A DNA stretch of 33,519 nt from Microcaldota archaeon (GCA_021809925.1 JAJZJV010000006.1:1-33519), one strand, 5' to 3'. Positions 16,042-24,479 are shown, counted from the first letter of the stretch. The notes: generated from the letters alone by a model not told the origin. Numbers and translations are program-made.

Positions 16042-16560
16042 ATGGTAACTATACACAACGCAAATGCCAAGGATCTGGATGCAGTTAATAGTATCTATGC
16101 AGAAGCATATACAGAGGTAAAATCTGATCCCATGTTTGGAGATTACCTCTATATAAAAAAGCCAGATAGAAAATCCAACGATGTGCTTAAAAAGCGAATA
16201 TATGCTGACATTAAAAAGGGCAATTGCATATTCAACATAGCTGAAGAAAACGGAAAGAAGGTGGGTTTTTGCTTCGTAACAAGAAAGATAGCAGGCTCCG
16301 AGCTCTCCCATGTGGGCATACTTGGTGTTCGTGTCCTTAAGGATTGGAGAGGACTTGGCATAGGAAGTGATCTCATATCCAAGACTCTCAACGATGCAAA
16401 AGGCAGGTTCGAGATAATAGAGATATATGTCCTTGGTTTCAACACAGGGGCAAAAAGGCTGTATCGCCGCTTAGGATTCAAGAGATGGGGGATTGCCCGA
16501 AGATACATGAAGAGAAATGGTAAGTATTACAATCTTGAATATATGTACCTTGACTTATGA
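16042..16560 (+). CDS. GNAT-family N-acetyltransferase
   Basis: 172 residues. The acetyl-CoA motif RGLGIGSDLI follows the VGILGVRVL strand, and the C-terminal YVLGFNTGAKRLYRRLGF is the usual GNAT motif B. The GAGGT ribosome site and a TATA-like CTTTAAAATATG (about 16003) support ATG 16042. It transfers acetyl from acetyl-CoA to an amine, possibly a protein N-terminus as in RimI-type members; the acceptor is not known. It converges with the DUF488 gene, overlapping by 6 nt. Confidence 0.88.
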   Translation: MVTIHNANAKDLDAVNSIYAEAYTEVKSDPMFGDYLYIKKPDRKSNDVLKKRIYADIKKGNCIFNIAEENGKKVGFCFVTRKIAGSELSHVGILGVRVLKDWRGLGIGSDLISKTLNDAKGRFEIIEIYVLGFNTGAKRLYRRLGFKRWGIARRYMKRNGKYYNLEYMYLDL

Positions 16561-16914
16561 TTCTTCCCTTATCTTCTCATTTATGACTTTCTCTAGAACA
16601 ACAGCGTTGTTGTGTTCCTGATCGTTTGAGGAATACACAAACGTTACGTCCGATGCCTTAACTATGTTTATGAGCTTATTCAGGGATTCATTCCTTTCAA
16701 GCTCTTTCCTGTATCTCTTCTCAAATTCCGGCCATTTCTTGATATCATGTGCAAACCATGTCCTCAGCTTATCGCTTGGCGCTATTTCCTTCATCCAGAT
16801 ATCTATGTTTGCAGTGCTCCTCTTGACTCCTCTTGGCCAGAGCCTGTCAACAAGAATCCTTCTTCCATCAGTCATCTCTGTCTTATCGTAAATCCTCTTA
16901 ATGCCGAGGAGCAT
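16555..16914 (-). CDS. DUF488-family protein (YeaO-like)
   Basis: 119 residues with the family pattern RILVDRLWPRGVKR, WMKEIAPSDKLRTWFAHD and a final VTFVYSSNDQEHNNAVVL. The family is widespread and small; its biochemical role is not established. GGTG lies upstream of ATG 16914. Confidence 0.88.
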   Translation of the reverse strand: MLLGIKRIYDKTEMTDGRRILVDRLWPRGVKRSTANIDIWMKEIAPSDKLRTWFAHDIKKWPEFEKRYRKELERNESLNKLINIVKASDVTFVYSSNDQEHNNAVVLEKVINEKIREES

Positions 16915-16999
16915 AAAAGCACCAATCTTATCATATGCTGCATATCTTTAAAAAGTTTACCTCGAAAGATCCAGAACTTCGGAAAAATGCCAGCAGATT

Positions 17000-17389
17000 C
17001 TACTTTTCTTCTCTTTTTATTGCCTCAAGCATCTCTTTGGCTACCACTGTACCTGAGCGTTCACAGATCATTCTAACCTTTTCAAGAACAAGTCTTCCTT
17101 CCTTGCGCCCATCTCCTAACAAGTGTAGCCCGCTCGACTTATACCAGACAGCTCCTAGAAGAGGAAAACCTTCTGTATAATTTTTCCTTCCCTCTCTGTA
17201 TTCTAAGAATGCAGCAGAAAGGCGCAATCTTTTTGCGGCTTTAGGAAGGTCTAACTGATCCATCGCTGTTGCAGCATCAAGCATCTTAAACGCAGCTTCT
17301 CCAAACTTACGATTCCTTCTTGCATCGAAGGCCGAGATCTGCAGAGCATTGACCCTTCTTATCTTTATGTCGCGTTCAATGCTACTCAT
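17000..17389 (-). CDS. Small helical (TPR-like) protein of unknown function
   Basis: 129 residues from ATG 17389, chosen because GAGTGAT precedes it; a TTG four codons upstream is less likely. It is predicted to be almost all helical, with repeated helix pairs (FGEAAFKMLDAATAMDQL, LPKAAKRLRLSAAFLEY) reminiscent of tetratricopeptide repeats. It is the last gene of the operon with the pentapeptide-like protein and the amidohydrolase. No family recognised. Confidence 0.7.
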   Translation of the reverse strand: MSSIERDIKIRRVNALQISAFDARRNRKFGEAAFKMLDAATAMDQLDLPKAAKRLRLSAAFLEYREGRKNYTEGFPLLGAVWYKSSGLHLLGDGRKEGRLVLEKVRMICERSGTVVAKEMLEAIKREEK

Positions 17390-17393
17390 ACAA

Positions 17394-17960
17394 TCACTCA
17401 AATGCCAATGAATCCATTAACTTTAATCCCTTCATTACAACTGCAGCCTGCCCTGGAGCTGCATTTGTCCTGAAGAATACTGCAGACTCGATCCCAGAAA
17501 GGCTGCTCATGTTGGCCCCTCTGATATCACTGAATGCGAATGTCGATCCTGCCACATTGGAAAAGGAAAGATCTGATCCCCTGAGGGAAATTCCTGTAAA
17601 GTCTAAATCTGTCAAAGACATGAATGTAAGATCCATATTCTCCAGATTGTCCTTCCTCGCAGCTCTTCTGATAACTTCTTCAAAACTTACTTTACTGAGA
17701 GGAATCTTCTCATCTCTCCACATTGTGTCTATCTCAAGTGCACGTTCCCTATATGCCCTCATTGCTTTCCTAATTGCTCTCTTCTGGTCATCTCTTGCAA
17801 CTACTTTGAACAGGAAGGCATGCTCTACACCAACAAGTTTCTGGTTTATTCCACTGATATCTGCAAAAATAAGCCTAGAGCCATACAAATTCACGATACC
17901 ATTGCTCTCTCCGACAATCCTTGTCCTTAAAATTTGGGTTTTATTTGTGGCGACTTCCAT
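17394..17960 (-). CDS. Pentapeptide-repeat-like protein
   Basis: 188 residues from ATG 17960, which has TGGTGCAT upstream; ATG 17981 would overlap the preceding gene by 4 nt and is the alternative. The N-terminal half is mixed alpha/beta with a charged helix (DDQKRAIRKAMRAYRERA). The region at about 115-165 shows A(D/N)LxF-like five-residue periodicity: LENMDLTFMSLTDLDF, LRGSDLSFSNV, FAFSDIRGANM. Such repeats form a right-handed beta helix; their roles vary. Middle gene of a three-gene operon. Function unknown. Confidence 0.7.
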   Translation of the reverse strand: MEVATNKTQILRTRIVGESNGIVNLYGSRLIFADISGINQKLVGVEHAFLFKVVARDDQKRAIRKAMRAYRERALEIDTMWRDEKIPLSKVSFEEVIRRAARKDNLENMDLTFMSLTDLDFTGISLRGSDLSFSNVAGSTFAFSDIRGANMSSLSGIESAVFFRTNAAPGQAAVVMKGLKLMDSLAFE

Positions 17961-17977
17961 TGTATGCACCAGCAACA

Positions 17978-18691
17978 TCAATTAAGATTAAGCAGTTTTA
18001 CTGCATTCTTTGAAAGAATCATCTCCTTTTCAGAATCTTCCATTCTAAGCTTCTTTATTTTCATAAGTTCGATATCTTGATAAGCGTAGGTACTATCTGA
18101 TCCGAACATTATTTTACCACTTCCTATCTTCTCAGATACTATTTCTATAAGCCTGCTGCAGGATAATATAGATGTCTCAGTATAAAGATTCGGGCTTTTC
18201 CCTATAACCTCAAAAGCATTCATTGAGAGAGCTGCGAAATGTGCTATGATTATATTCATCTTCGGAAAATGCTCTGCAAGGAGTACGACCCTATCTGGAT
18301 CCGTGTTCGCTATATTCTCTTTTCTTGTATGTATTATAACTGGTTTCCTGGATTTCTCTATCTCCTTAAAGACTGGCCATATCTTCTCGTCCAGAACATC
18401 AAAGTCCTGTGATCTGGTATGCAGCTTCATTCCTGCAAACTTCTTGAGCGCATCTCCAACCTCTTCAGGAGTCACATCTTTTGGGTTAAACCTTAAGAAA
18501 GGTATTATTGAGCTATTTTTATACTGTAAGAGATCGAAACTCGCCTGCATTACCTCTTTCTCTCTTTCATTGAATGGAAAGATGACTGTTTTGTCTATCT
18601 TGTTTTCCTTCATGCTCTCTCTCAGCTCCTCTATGCTTTGCGTGGTTCCATCCTTGTCAGTGCCGACGTGGTTGTGAATGTCAATTATCAT
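17978..18691 (-). CDS. Amidohydrolase-2-like metal-dependent hydrolase
   Basis: 237 residues with a TIM-barrel amidohydrolase pattern: DIHNH near the start (His6 and His8 as metal ligands), VIIHT and IIIAH in later strands, and FGSDS with the catalytic Asp near the end. It resembles the amidohydrolase 2 / TatD-like group, which hydrolyse or decarboxylate small molecules. The substrate cannot be named. First gene of the operon reading leftward. Confidence 0.82.
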   Translation of the reverse strand: MIIDIHNHVGTDKDGTTQSIEELRESMKENKIDKTVIFPFNEREKEVMQASFDLLQYKNSSIIPFLRFNPKDVTPEEVGDALKKFAGMKLHTRSQDFDVLDEKIWPVFKEIEKSRKPVIIHTRKENIANTDPDRVVLLAEHFPKMNIIIAHFAALSMNAFEVIGKSPNLYTETSILSCSRLIEIVSEKIGSGKIMFGSDSTYAYQDIELMKIKKLRMEDSEKEMILSKNAVKLLNLN

Positions 18692-18715
18692 AATATCTTA
18701 TTTGGTCTTTCTTAT

Positions 18716-18990
18716 TTTAATACTTTTGGTACAATTGGTACAATTTTAAAATATTCTGATCTTTGCTTTGAAGAAAAGCTTTAAATAACTGTAATAAAAT
18801 AATTAATTTATGCAGATTTCATTCAAAGCGGATAATGTTTATTCTTGCATTAGTGATGTTAGTCTTATCCTTATTCAGATATTGGGTCAGTAGACCCAAT
18901 AATACTCTTTTTATAAAATGGAACTAAATGCGGTGTTTGCCGCTGTGATTTGTTTTTTTAATTCAGATTAAAGTTTGTAAAGTGATTGAT
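18716..18990. other. AT-rich promoter region with tandem repeat and hairpins
   Basis: The gap between divergent genes contains a tandem direct repeat GGTACAATT GGTACAATT (about 18730-18750), AT-rich TATA-like runs, a perfect hairpin at 18881-18900 and a smaller GCGG-TGTTTG-CCGC hairpin. No gene is seen. Confidence 0.5.
18881..18900 (+). terminator. Perfect 8-bp hairpin
   Basis: ATTGGGTC-AGTA-GACCCAAT is a perfect stem with a 4-nt loop, followed within 15 bases by CTTTTT. It could end a short leader or small-RNA transcript initiating near 18800, or act as an operator upstream of the 18991 gene. Confidence 0.45.
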
Positions 18991-19389
18991 ATGGGTATTG
19001 TTTTAAAAGAGCCAAAGGCTCAAGAAAGAGAATATATAAAGGTGGATAGAAATAGGTTTCAGATAATTTCTGACAATAATATCGCAGACAGGGCTGAGTT
19101 ATATATATCAAAGGCCATAAAAGCGCATGCTGAAGGCCAGCTCTTTAATTCTGCAGTATTCTTTGGTGCTGCTGCGAGATGGTATGAACGCCTAGCAACT
19201 TATAATGTTGGTATCCCTGCAGTTGCAGAATCTGCAAATGCTGCTGCTTCACAAGCAAGAAATAGCGCTGCAAAAAATGCATTAAACAGTGGGAGTAGCA
19301 TTAAAGATCTTGACGCAGCAGTTTCTGCCGAATTAGATAAGGTTCGTGCATTTGGCAGTACTGCCAGGGGTTCTAAACTGTCATTTTAA
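18991..19389 (+). CDS. Unknown helical protein
   Basis: 132 residues from ATG 18991; AGTGATTG just upstream supports this start over GTG 18982. The middle is helical with TPR-like character (DRAELYISKAIKAHAEGQL, NSAVFFGAAARWYERL), and the C-terminal half is Ala/Ser-rich. It is followed 11 nt later by a larger unknown gene and probably co-transcribed with it. I recognise no family. Confidence 0.65.
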   Translation: MGIVLKEPKAQEREYIKVDRNRFQIISDNNIADRAELYISKAIKAHAEGQLFNSAVFFGAAARWYERLATYNVGIPAVAESANAAASQARNSAAKNALNSGSSIKDLDAAVSAELDKVRAFGSTARGSKLSF

Positions 19390-19400
19390 TATGTGATTGC

Positions 19401-20684
19401 ATGGCAGCTAATGTGCGATTGAATAGAGAGCCAGCCAGGTCTAGTTTCAAAGACGGATCTCATGTGGCTAGACATTTTTACTCTGAGTTCGGTGAGATGG
19501 CAGAGCTTTTAAGGCTGAAAAGGAGTGGAGCAGTTGCAGAAGTTTCAAACAGGTTTCTAGAGCAGAGCAATATACCACTAACTATAAAAAGGGTTGAAGA
19601 GATAGCTGTTGATCATGGCTTGGTCAAGCCAGGCGAGATTAGCATATTGTATGCCCGGCAAATAGCGACTCCTAGATTTGAGAATGTTGTTTTCCAGCTT
19701 GTTGGAAATGTCCTTTCAGAGATGCTTAATAAAGAAGGCTATCCATCCAGAGCCGCAATAGCAACATACACTACTGATGATATGACTTGCCTGAGCGTTG
19801 AGAAATCATCTTATTTTACAATAGTAGTACCAAATGGTGAAAGAGTATTTAGCGTAGGGGTAGGAAAGCCGCGAGAAGGAGTACAAATAGATTTGCAACA
19901 TCTTCAGCCAATTCAGGCCGGGCTTAAGGCGAGAATAGAGCGTGTCTTTGAGAATGATCTACCTCGGGGTTTTGCAAGAGGTCCTTCAAGCAATGGAATT
20001 TCTCTTGTAGATTTTCATAGGGCAATATCAAGGAATATCGTATCTGAAAGCGGTGGAAATTCAATAAATGGGCTATATAGCGATGTGCTAAAGGAGTTAT
20101 TAGCAAACGGGTACATTGTGCCAGAGATACGTGTGATAGATTCATCTGGCAGAAGCACATTACTTAGGAAGAGCATGACAGAAAGAGACTATCAGCAAAA
20201 CGGAAGAGCGCTAATCACCCCTGAAGATATCATAAATAATTCGGTAAGGGCAACGCTAACTCCAAGATATGGATATTCTTTAGCTCTCTTCACGTTGGCA
20301 TTATCTGATAAGGTAATCTTCACCCAGAGATATGGGGCTACTGAGAAATATTTTCCCGAAGAAGCGCAAGGTCTCGAAAACGCGCTTAAAAGGGAGCTTG
20401 GAATACTGATGCCCCTTTTCGATCTTAATAATGCATGGCATAGCGTACGGGAAAGCGAGATACTGTATTCTATACTATCTCACATATTTCCATCCCAAAA
20501 GATCAGCGCCATGACTGAAGATGAACGCTTAAGGCGTGCTATGTCACTGTACGTACCAGCAAAAGACTACAGGAATGGTGTGGAAGTAGCTTCAACATCA
20601 AAGACTGAGAGCCTGGAAGAAGCAATGCAAAACATCTCTGCAAGCTTATTCAAAGCCACATATGGGGATATAATCCGCAGGTAG
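19401..20684 (+). CDS. Unknown 427-residue soluble protein
   Basis: No membrane segment or catalytic motif that I can name. The protein looks like several alpha/beta and helical parts: a helical N-terminus (to about 85), a beta-rich section around TIVVPNGERVFSVGVGKPR, and a helical C-terminus. TGTGATTG precedes the ATG, showing normal translation signals. It is linked to the 18991 gene. Composition is like its neighbours, so recent transfer is not evident. Confidence 0.7.
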   Translation: MAANVRLNREPARSSFKDGSHVARHFYSEFGEMAELLRLKRSGAVAEVSNRFLEQSNIPLTIKRVEEIAVDHGLVKPGEISILYARQIATPRFENVVFQLVGNVLSEMLNKEGYPSRAAIATYTTDDMTCLSVEKSSYFTIVVPNGERVFSVGVGKPREGVQIDLQHLQPIQAGLKARIERVFENDLPRGFARGPSSNGISLVDFHRAISRNIVSESGGNSINGLYSDVLKELLANGYIVPEIRVIDSSGRSTLLRKSMTERDYQQNGRALITPEDIINNSVRATLTPRYGYSLALFTLALSDKVIFTQRYGATEKYFPEEAQGLENALKRELGILMPLFDLNNAWHSVRESEILYSILSHIFPSQKISAMTEDERLRRAMSLYVPAKDYRNGVEVASTSKTESLEEAMQNISASLFKATYGDIIRR

Positions 20685-20722
20685 TATTTTAGATGTTCTA
20701 TCCAATGTAAAATTGATCTTGT

Positions 20723-21727
20723 ATGGAGGTTATCAAGCCAGAATCTCTGAAGAAGGGGGATACAATAGGTGTCATAACTCCAGCTTCTCCCCTAACAAAG
20801 AACAGATTAGATCTTGTAAATCTCAAGGTTAGACAGCTTGAATCAATGGGTTACAAGGTACATTTTGGCAGAAATTATAACAAGAACCTCGGGCATAAAG
20901 CTGGCACTTCCGAAGAACGCCTTGCTGATCTGATGGGGATGTTTGAAAACAAGGATATTAAGGCCATAATAACAGCCAGAGGTGGTTATAATTCAAACGA
21001 ACTACTCGATTCCATAGATTACAATATAATCCGAAAGAACCCCAAAATATTCTGCGGCTTCAGTGACGTAACTTTCCTTCATTGTGCAATACACACAAAA
21101 ACAGGGCTGGCAACATTTTATGGTCCGAACCTCAATACGCGATTTGCACTTCCTGGAGAAGATCCTGGATACACATTGAACTACTTCAATAAGGTGCTCA
21201 CTGAGAAAAATGACCGATTAAAAATAATGCCTTCAAGCAGATTCACATTCCTAAGGGAGCTTGAGATTCCAGAAGATAAGCTCTATGCTACTGCTTGGAA
21301 GACTCTCAGGGAAGGCAGCGCGGAAGGAAAGCTTGTCGGAGGTCACATATTCACATTTCTTGATTTGGCAGGAACTGAATATCTTCCAGATTTCTCAGAT
21401 AAGATATTATTCTGGGAGGATACAGAAAGCACAACGGCACTGACAGACCGATCCCTGCACCAAATGAAGATGCTTGGAATCTTGGATGAGATTAAAGGCA
21501 TGATTGTTGGAAGAACAAATAACCTTGAGTATAAAACAGATGACCAAAATTATCCTCTTGATAAAATAATAATAGAGGCAACAAAAGAATATGACTTCCC
21601 TATTATTTCAGGTATGGATTTCGGACATACAACGCCAATGTTTACCATCCCTTATGGTATAAATGCAAGGATATCCGCAAACATGGCAGAACAAAGCTTT
21701 GAGCTTACTGAGAGCGCGGTTATCTAG
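20723..21727 (+). CDS. S66-family peptidase (LD-carboxypeptidase / MccF-like)
   Basis: 334 residues with the S66 serine-peptidase layout: GDTIGVITPASP at the N-terminus, ARGGYNS, the nucleophile Ser114 in CGFSDVT, Glu232 in LFWEDTES and His302 in MDFGHTTPM, the expected Ser-Glu-His triad. Bacterial members trim murein tetrapeptides or inactivate microcin C. Archaea with no murein still carry MccF-like members, whose substrates are unclear: peptide-nucleotide detoxification or scavenging of bacterial peptides are possible. The end overlaps the convergent gene by 8 nt. Confidence 0.9.
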   Translation: MEVIKPESLKKGDTIGVITPASPLTKNRLDLVNLKVRQLESMGYKVHFGRNYNKNLGHKAGTSEERLADLMGMFENKDIKAIITARGGYNSNELLDSIDYNIIRKNPKIFCGFSDVTFLHCAIHTKTGLATFYGPNLNTRFALPGEDPGYTLNYFNKVLTEKNDRLKIMPSSRFTFLRELEIPEDKLYATAWKTLREGSAEGKLVGGHIFTFLDLAGTEYLPDFSDKILFWEDTESTTALTDRSLHQMKMLGILDEIKGMIVGRTNNLEYKTDDQNYPLDKIIIEATKEYDFPIISGMDFGHTTPMFTIPYGINARISANMAEQSFELTESAVI

Positions 21728-22163
21728 TTTTCTTCTTAGCAGATTTTCTTCGTTTAATGTCTTTAGTGGTATTTACTGGCTTCATGAATCTGTAAAGAAG
21801 CACTGCCATTGCTATAGTAAATACTGTTGTGCCTAGTAGTGCGTATTCGGAAAAAGATCGTATGTATGCATATGTGGACGCAGCAGAGTCTTCTGCTTGA
21901 TTTGCGTACGCTATTGCAGCTACTGGCGAGTAATGCATAATGGTCTTTGCCTTGTCAAGATATCTGTACGCAGAACTTAAATCTGGATTGATAAATAGAT
22001 ATCCACTCTCATTAATTTGGTGTATGTACTGCTCAGTGCTATTTATTATGGAGTTAGCATCCTGGAAGGTATAGTTGTTTGCAGATATGCCAGAATTAAT
22101 AGCATGTGCTGTAAACGTAATAAAAATAAGGAAGAAAAGGGAAATGAAAACCCTCTTATTCAT
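21720..22163 (-). CDS. Secreted, C-terminally anchored small protein
   Basis: 147 residues. A signal peptide (MNKRVFISLFFLIFITFTAHA) is followed by an extracytoplasmic helical part with N-glycosylation sequons, a membrane helix (about 107-127) and a strongly basic tail (KRRKSAKKKTR). Signal peptide plus C-terminal helix plus basic tail is the layout of sortase-type substrates, though I see no known sorting motif. A GGAGGGAG ribosome site precedes ATG 22163. It lies 13 bases after the TFB gene in the same direction, so it may be co-transcribed. Confidence 0.7.
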   Translation of the reverse strand: MNKRVFISLFFLIFITFTAHAINSGISANNYTFQDANSIINSTEQYIHQINESGYLFINPDLSSAYRYLDKAKTIMHYSPVAAIAYANQAEDSAASTYAYIRSFSEYALLGTTVFTIAMAVLLYRFMKPVNTTKDIKRRKSAKKKTR

Positions 22164-22176
22164 CGTCTCCCTCCAA

Positions 22177-23184
22177 TCAGAGATTTACGTCAAGCTCAAG
22201 TTCTTTCTTAAGCTCCCTGTACCTATTTCTGATAGTAACCTCTGTAACTCCTGCCACATCAGCCACTTCCTTCTGGGTTCTTCTTTCTCCTACCAAGGCA
22301 CCTGCAATATAAACTGCGGCAGCGGATACTCCTGTCGGGCTTCTTCCGCTGACAAGACCTTTCTTCATCGCCTGTTTAAGAAGCACGGAAGCCTTCTCCT
22401 GGGCATCTCCACTAAGCTTCAAGGCAGCAATATATCTTGGCACATATGCTGATGGATCAGTGAGTGGTATCTTCAGTCCGAGTTCATGGGTTATTACTCT
22501 ATAGGTTCTACCAACTTCCTTCTTTGGAACGTTTGATATTGAGGATATCTCATCAAGTGTTCTAGGCATTCCTGCGCTCCTGCATGTTGCGTATAATGCG
22601 GCGTTCACTACTGTCTCAATAGGCCTGCCTCTGATAAGGTTGTTCTTTACACACTGTCTGTAAAGAAGCGCTGCCTGTTCCCTGATATTGTCTGGCAAAC
22701 CGAGATAACTTGCCACTCTGTTCAATTCTGGCAACGCTACAAGATAGTTCCTCTCGCTTGAGTTTGCTATGCTTGCTCTCTTGTGCCATTTCCTCATTCT
22801 ATAGAGCTGCGCTTGCCTCTTTGATGGCAGCTTCGTTCCTCTAATATCTTTGTTATACATATCAATTTCTGTCACGAGCCCTCTGTTTGGCTTTGTGTAC
22901 TTTATTGGGGCACCAGTTCTTGCTCTCGCATTTCTTTGATCCGAATCAAATGCTCTCCATTCCGGTCCTGAATCTACTATATTCTCTTCTATAACAAGAC
23001 CACAGCTATTGCAGATGTACTCTCCTCTTTCATTATCAAATATTATATCAAGACTCTTGCAGCTTGGACATCGTCTGACATTCTCTGTTGGGGATGGCTG
23101 CGTTCCTTTATGAGATCTTTGATCTTCAACCTCGCCTTCTTCCGAGATTTTCTTAGTCTGTTTTTTAATCTTCTTGTCTGCCAT
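22177..23184 (-). CDS. tfb: Transcription initiation factor TFB
   Basis: Archaeal TFIIB homologue that joins TBP at the TATA/BRE and recruits RNA polymerase. From ATG 23184 (preceded by GGTGG) it has 335 residues. A basic N-terminal tail is followed by a zinc ribbon with Cys39, Cys42, Cys58 and Cys61 (CPSC, CNSC). The B-finger/reader region is EWRAFDSDQRNARARTGAP. Two cyclin-like repeats start near 130 and 230, ending with a helix-turn-helix (TQKEVADVAGVTEVTIRNRY) that contacts the BRE. An in-frame start 26 codons earlier is unlikely. Confidence 0.96.
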   Translation of the reverse strand: MADKKIKKQTKKISEEGEVEDQRSHKGTQPSPTENVRRCPSCKSLDIIFDNERGEYICNSCGLVIEENIVDSGPEWRAFDSDQRNARARTGAPIKYTKPNRGLVTEIDMYNKDIRGTKLPSKRQAQLYRMRKWHKRASIANSSERNYLVALPELNRVASYLGLPDNIREQAALLYRQCVKNNLIRGRPIETVVNAALYATCRSAGMPRTLDEISSISNVPKKEVGRTYRVITHELGLKIPLTDPSAYVPRYIAALKLSGDAQEKASVLLKQAMKKGLVSGRSPTGVSAAAVYIAGALVGERRTQKEVADVAGVTEVTIRNRYRELKKELELDVNL

Positions 23185-23234
23185 TCTTAACCACCATTCG
23201 GATTTCAAATATAATTGCGCTTTTCCTATAAAAA

Positions 23235-23250
23235 CTTTTATAAAGTTTTC
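23235..23250 (-). promoter_or_regulatory. TATA region of tfb
   Basis: On the minus strand this reads CTTTATAAAAGTTTTT, a strong TATA match placing the transcription start about 30 nt before the TFB ATG, which leaves room for the GGTGG ribosome site. Confidence 0.5.
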
Positions 23251-23321
23251 TAAAACCAGCAATAAATAAGTGAAGAATAAGATATTTAAATCTTTTGGTC
23301 AACAAACCCATTGAAAATAAC

Positions 23322-23335
23322 GCTCTTTTAAGAGC
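23322..23335 (+). promoter_or_regulatory. Inverted repeat in the tfb upstream region
   Basis: GCTCTT-TT-AAGAGC has perfect 6-bp arms with a 2-nt centre, lying between the divergent tfb and 23400 genes. Possible operator; no binding protein can be named. Confidence 0.35.
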
Positions 23336-23360
23336 TCAAGAAAACCTTTCAATAACAAAA

Positions 23361-23377
23361 CTCTAAGTATATTAGAG
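23361..23377 (+). promoter_or_regulatory. Inverted repeat overlapping a TATA box
   Basis: CTCTAA-GTATA-TTAGAG has perfect 6-bp arms whose centre is the likely TATA box, about 30 nt before GTG 23400. A protein bound here would block TBP, so this is a good repressor-site candidate. Confidence 0.5.
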
Positions 23378-23399
23378 TGATTCTACGACTCTCGAAAGT

Positions 23400-23636
23400 G
23401 TGAATGATTGGAGAGATGAGATTGCCGATGTCATAATAAAAGTAGCGAATCTCATCTCATATCTCCTCTTATTTGAACTTGATATAGCCATCAAGAGCCA
23501 GGGTATACTTGCAAAGGTATACATGAAGTTGGAGAGCCAGAAAGTAGAACGTGAGGTGGCTCCATACATTGGCGCTGTGATGTTTCTCTCATTCAACGGC
23601 AAAGAGGCTAATTCAGGACAATACAAAAAGATTTAG
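23400..23636 (+). CDS. Hypothetical small protein
   Basis: 78 residues from GTG 23400, predicted helical: DWRDEIADVIIKVANLISYL, then a charged helix LAKVYMKLESQKVEREV. No family recognised. Support comes from natural composition and from a TATA box and inverted repeat at leaderless distance. The opposite strand has an overlapping Ser-rich frame of similar length that looks less protein-like. Confidence 0.45.
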   Translation: MNDWRDEIADVIIKVANLISYLLLFELDIAIKSQGILAKVYMKLESQKVEREVAPYIGAVMFLSFNGKEANSGQYKKI

Positions 23637-23645
23637 TTACAATAT

Positions 23646-23654
23646 GTTTATATA
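23646..23654 (+). promoter_or_regulatory. TATA box of the nucleotidyltransferase gene
   Basis: TTTATATAT is centred about 28 nt before ATG 23679, with no ribosome site between, indicating a leaderless transcript. Confidence 0.5.
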
Positions 23655-23678
23655 TCAGGAAAAAGAAAATTATCATTT

Positions 23679-24479
23679 ATGAGTAGGATAACACAAAATG
23701 TCCCTGCCAACGCTGAACCCCTTATACATATCCAAAGAGTAGGTATAGATGGTGCGAGCATAAATGGCAATTTTAATCTCGGGAATATTGCCTACACTCA
23801 AGGTCTTCTTAGGGAGGCCGTAGCTGCGTCATGGATTACAGCTCTTTCAGAAATGTCTAGCGATAAGGCTAAAAAAATAATATCAAAGTTAAATGAGATG
23901 AATCCATGCATTGTTCAAAGGTCATGGACTACATTTAATGTAACTCCAACAGTCTATCTTATAGGTGGAATGGCAGTTGCATCATATGCCTTAGCTACTA
24001 TATCTGCACTTGATAATGTTGATCCGAATACACAACTAATCAAAAACGCAATTACAAGGGCGTCTGATGATATTGATCTTGTCTGTGTTCCAGATCTTTT
24101 AGGAACCGTAGTTGTTCCAGGATATTCTCACATTAAGACTTACACAAGGAATTTAGTAAGGCACACTCCCGCTGTTACCGTTATAGGAGCGCTTCGCTCT
24201 GAGGGTGGAGATGGCTTACCTCTCCCATATGTAGATATATACAGCCCAAATGGAAAGTCAAGGGCAAGATCTATGAATGGAGCTATATTTCCAATATCTA
24301 GCATACGTGATACTTTTAACTTAACTTTCGGAGAAGACGTTACAATTCAGTTAGCTCCAATTGAAGCACTGATAACAATGAAGCGCATAGCATCAGCAGA
24401 AGGCTCTGGGAGAACCGAGGAAGGTAGGAAAAAGGATGAAAATGATCTTACTATCCTAACCGCAATACAGCGCGAATGA
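23679..24479 (+). CDS. Nucleotidyltransferase-like protein (AbiEii/MNT-type)
   Basis: 266 residues. YLIGGMAVASYAL (93-105) followed by RASDDIDLVCVPD (127-139) matches the G-G ... D-x-D core of pol-beta-type nucleotidyltransferases such as AbiEii toxins. A later KDENDLTIL near the end resembles the family's K-D-x-x-D-L helix. The N-terminal 80 residues are unassigned. Members transfer NMP to RNA (often tRNA), protein or drugs; the target here is unknown. It is followed in the same direction by an exonuclease and a metalloprotease. No AbiEi-like antitoxin is adjacent, which argues against a simple AbiE pair. Confidence 0.7.
   Translation: MSRITQNVPANAEPLIHIQRVGIDGASINGNFNLGNIAYTQGLLREAVAASWITALSEMSSDKAKKIISKLNEMNPCIVQRSWTTFNVTPTVYLIGGMAVASYALATISALDNVDPNTQLIKNAITRASDDIDLVCVPDLLGTVVVPGYSHIKTYTRNLVRHTPAVTVIGALRSEGGDGLPLPYVDIYSPNGKSRARSMNGAIFPISSIRDTFNLTFGEDVTIQLAPIEALITMKRIASAEGSGRTEEGRKKDENDLTILTAIQRE

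Noticed and set aside
17509-17985. 158-codon plus-strand frame
   Set aside because: Antisense to the pentapeptide-like gene, which has an operon context and ribosome site.
23679-24479. Classic AbiE toxin-antitoxin pair
   Set aside because: The adjacent genes show no AbiEi-like winged-helix antitoxin, so only the nucleotidyltransferase fold is claimed.
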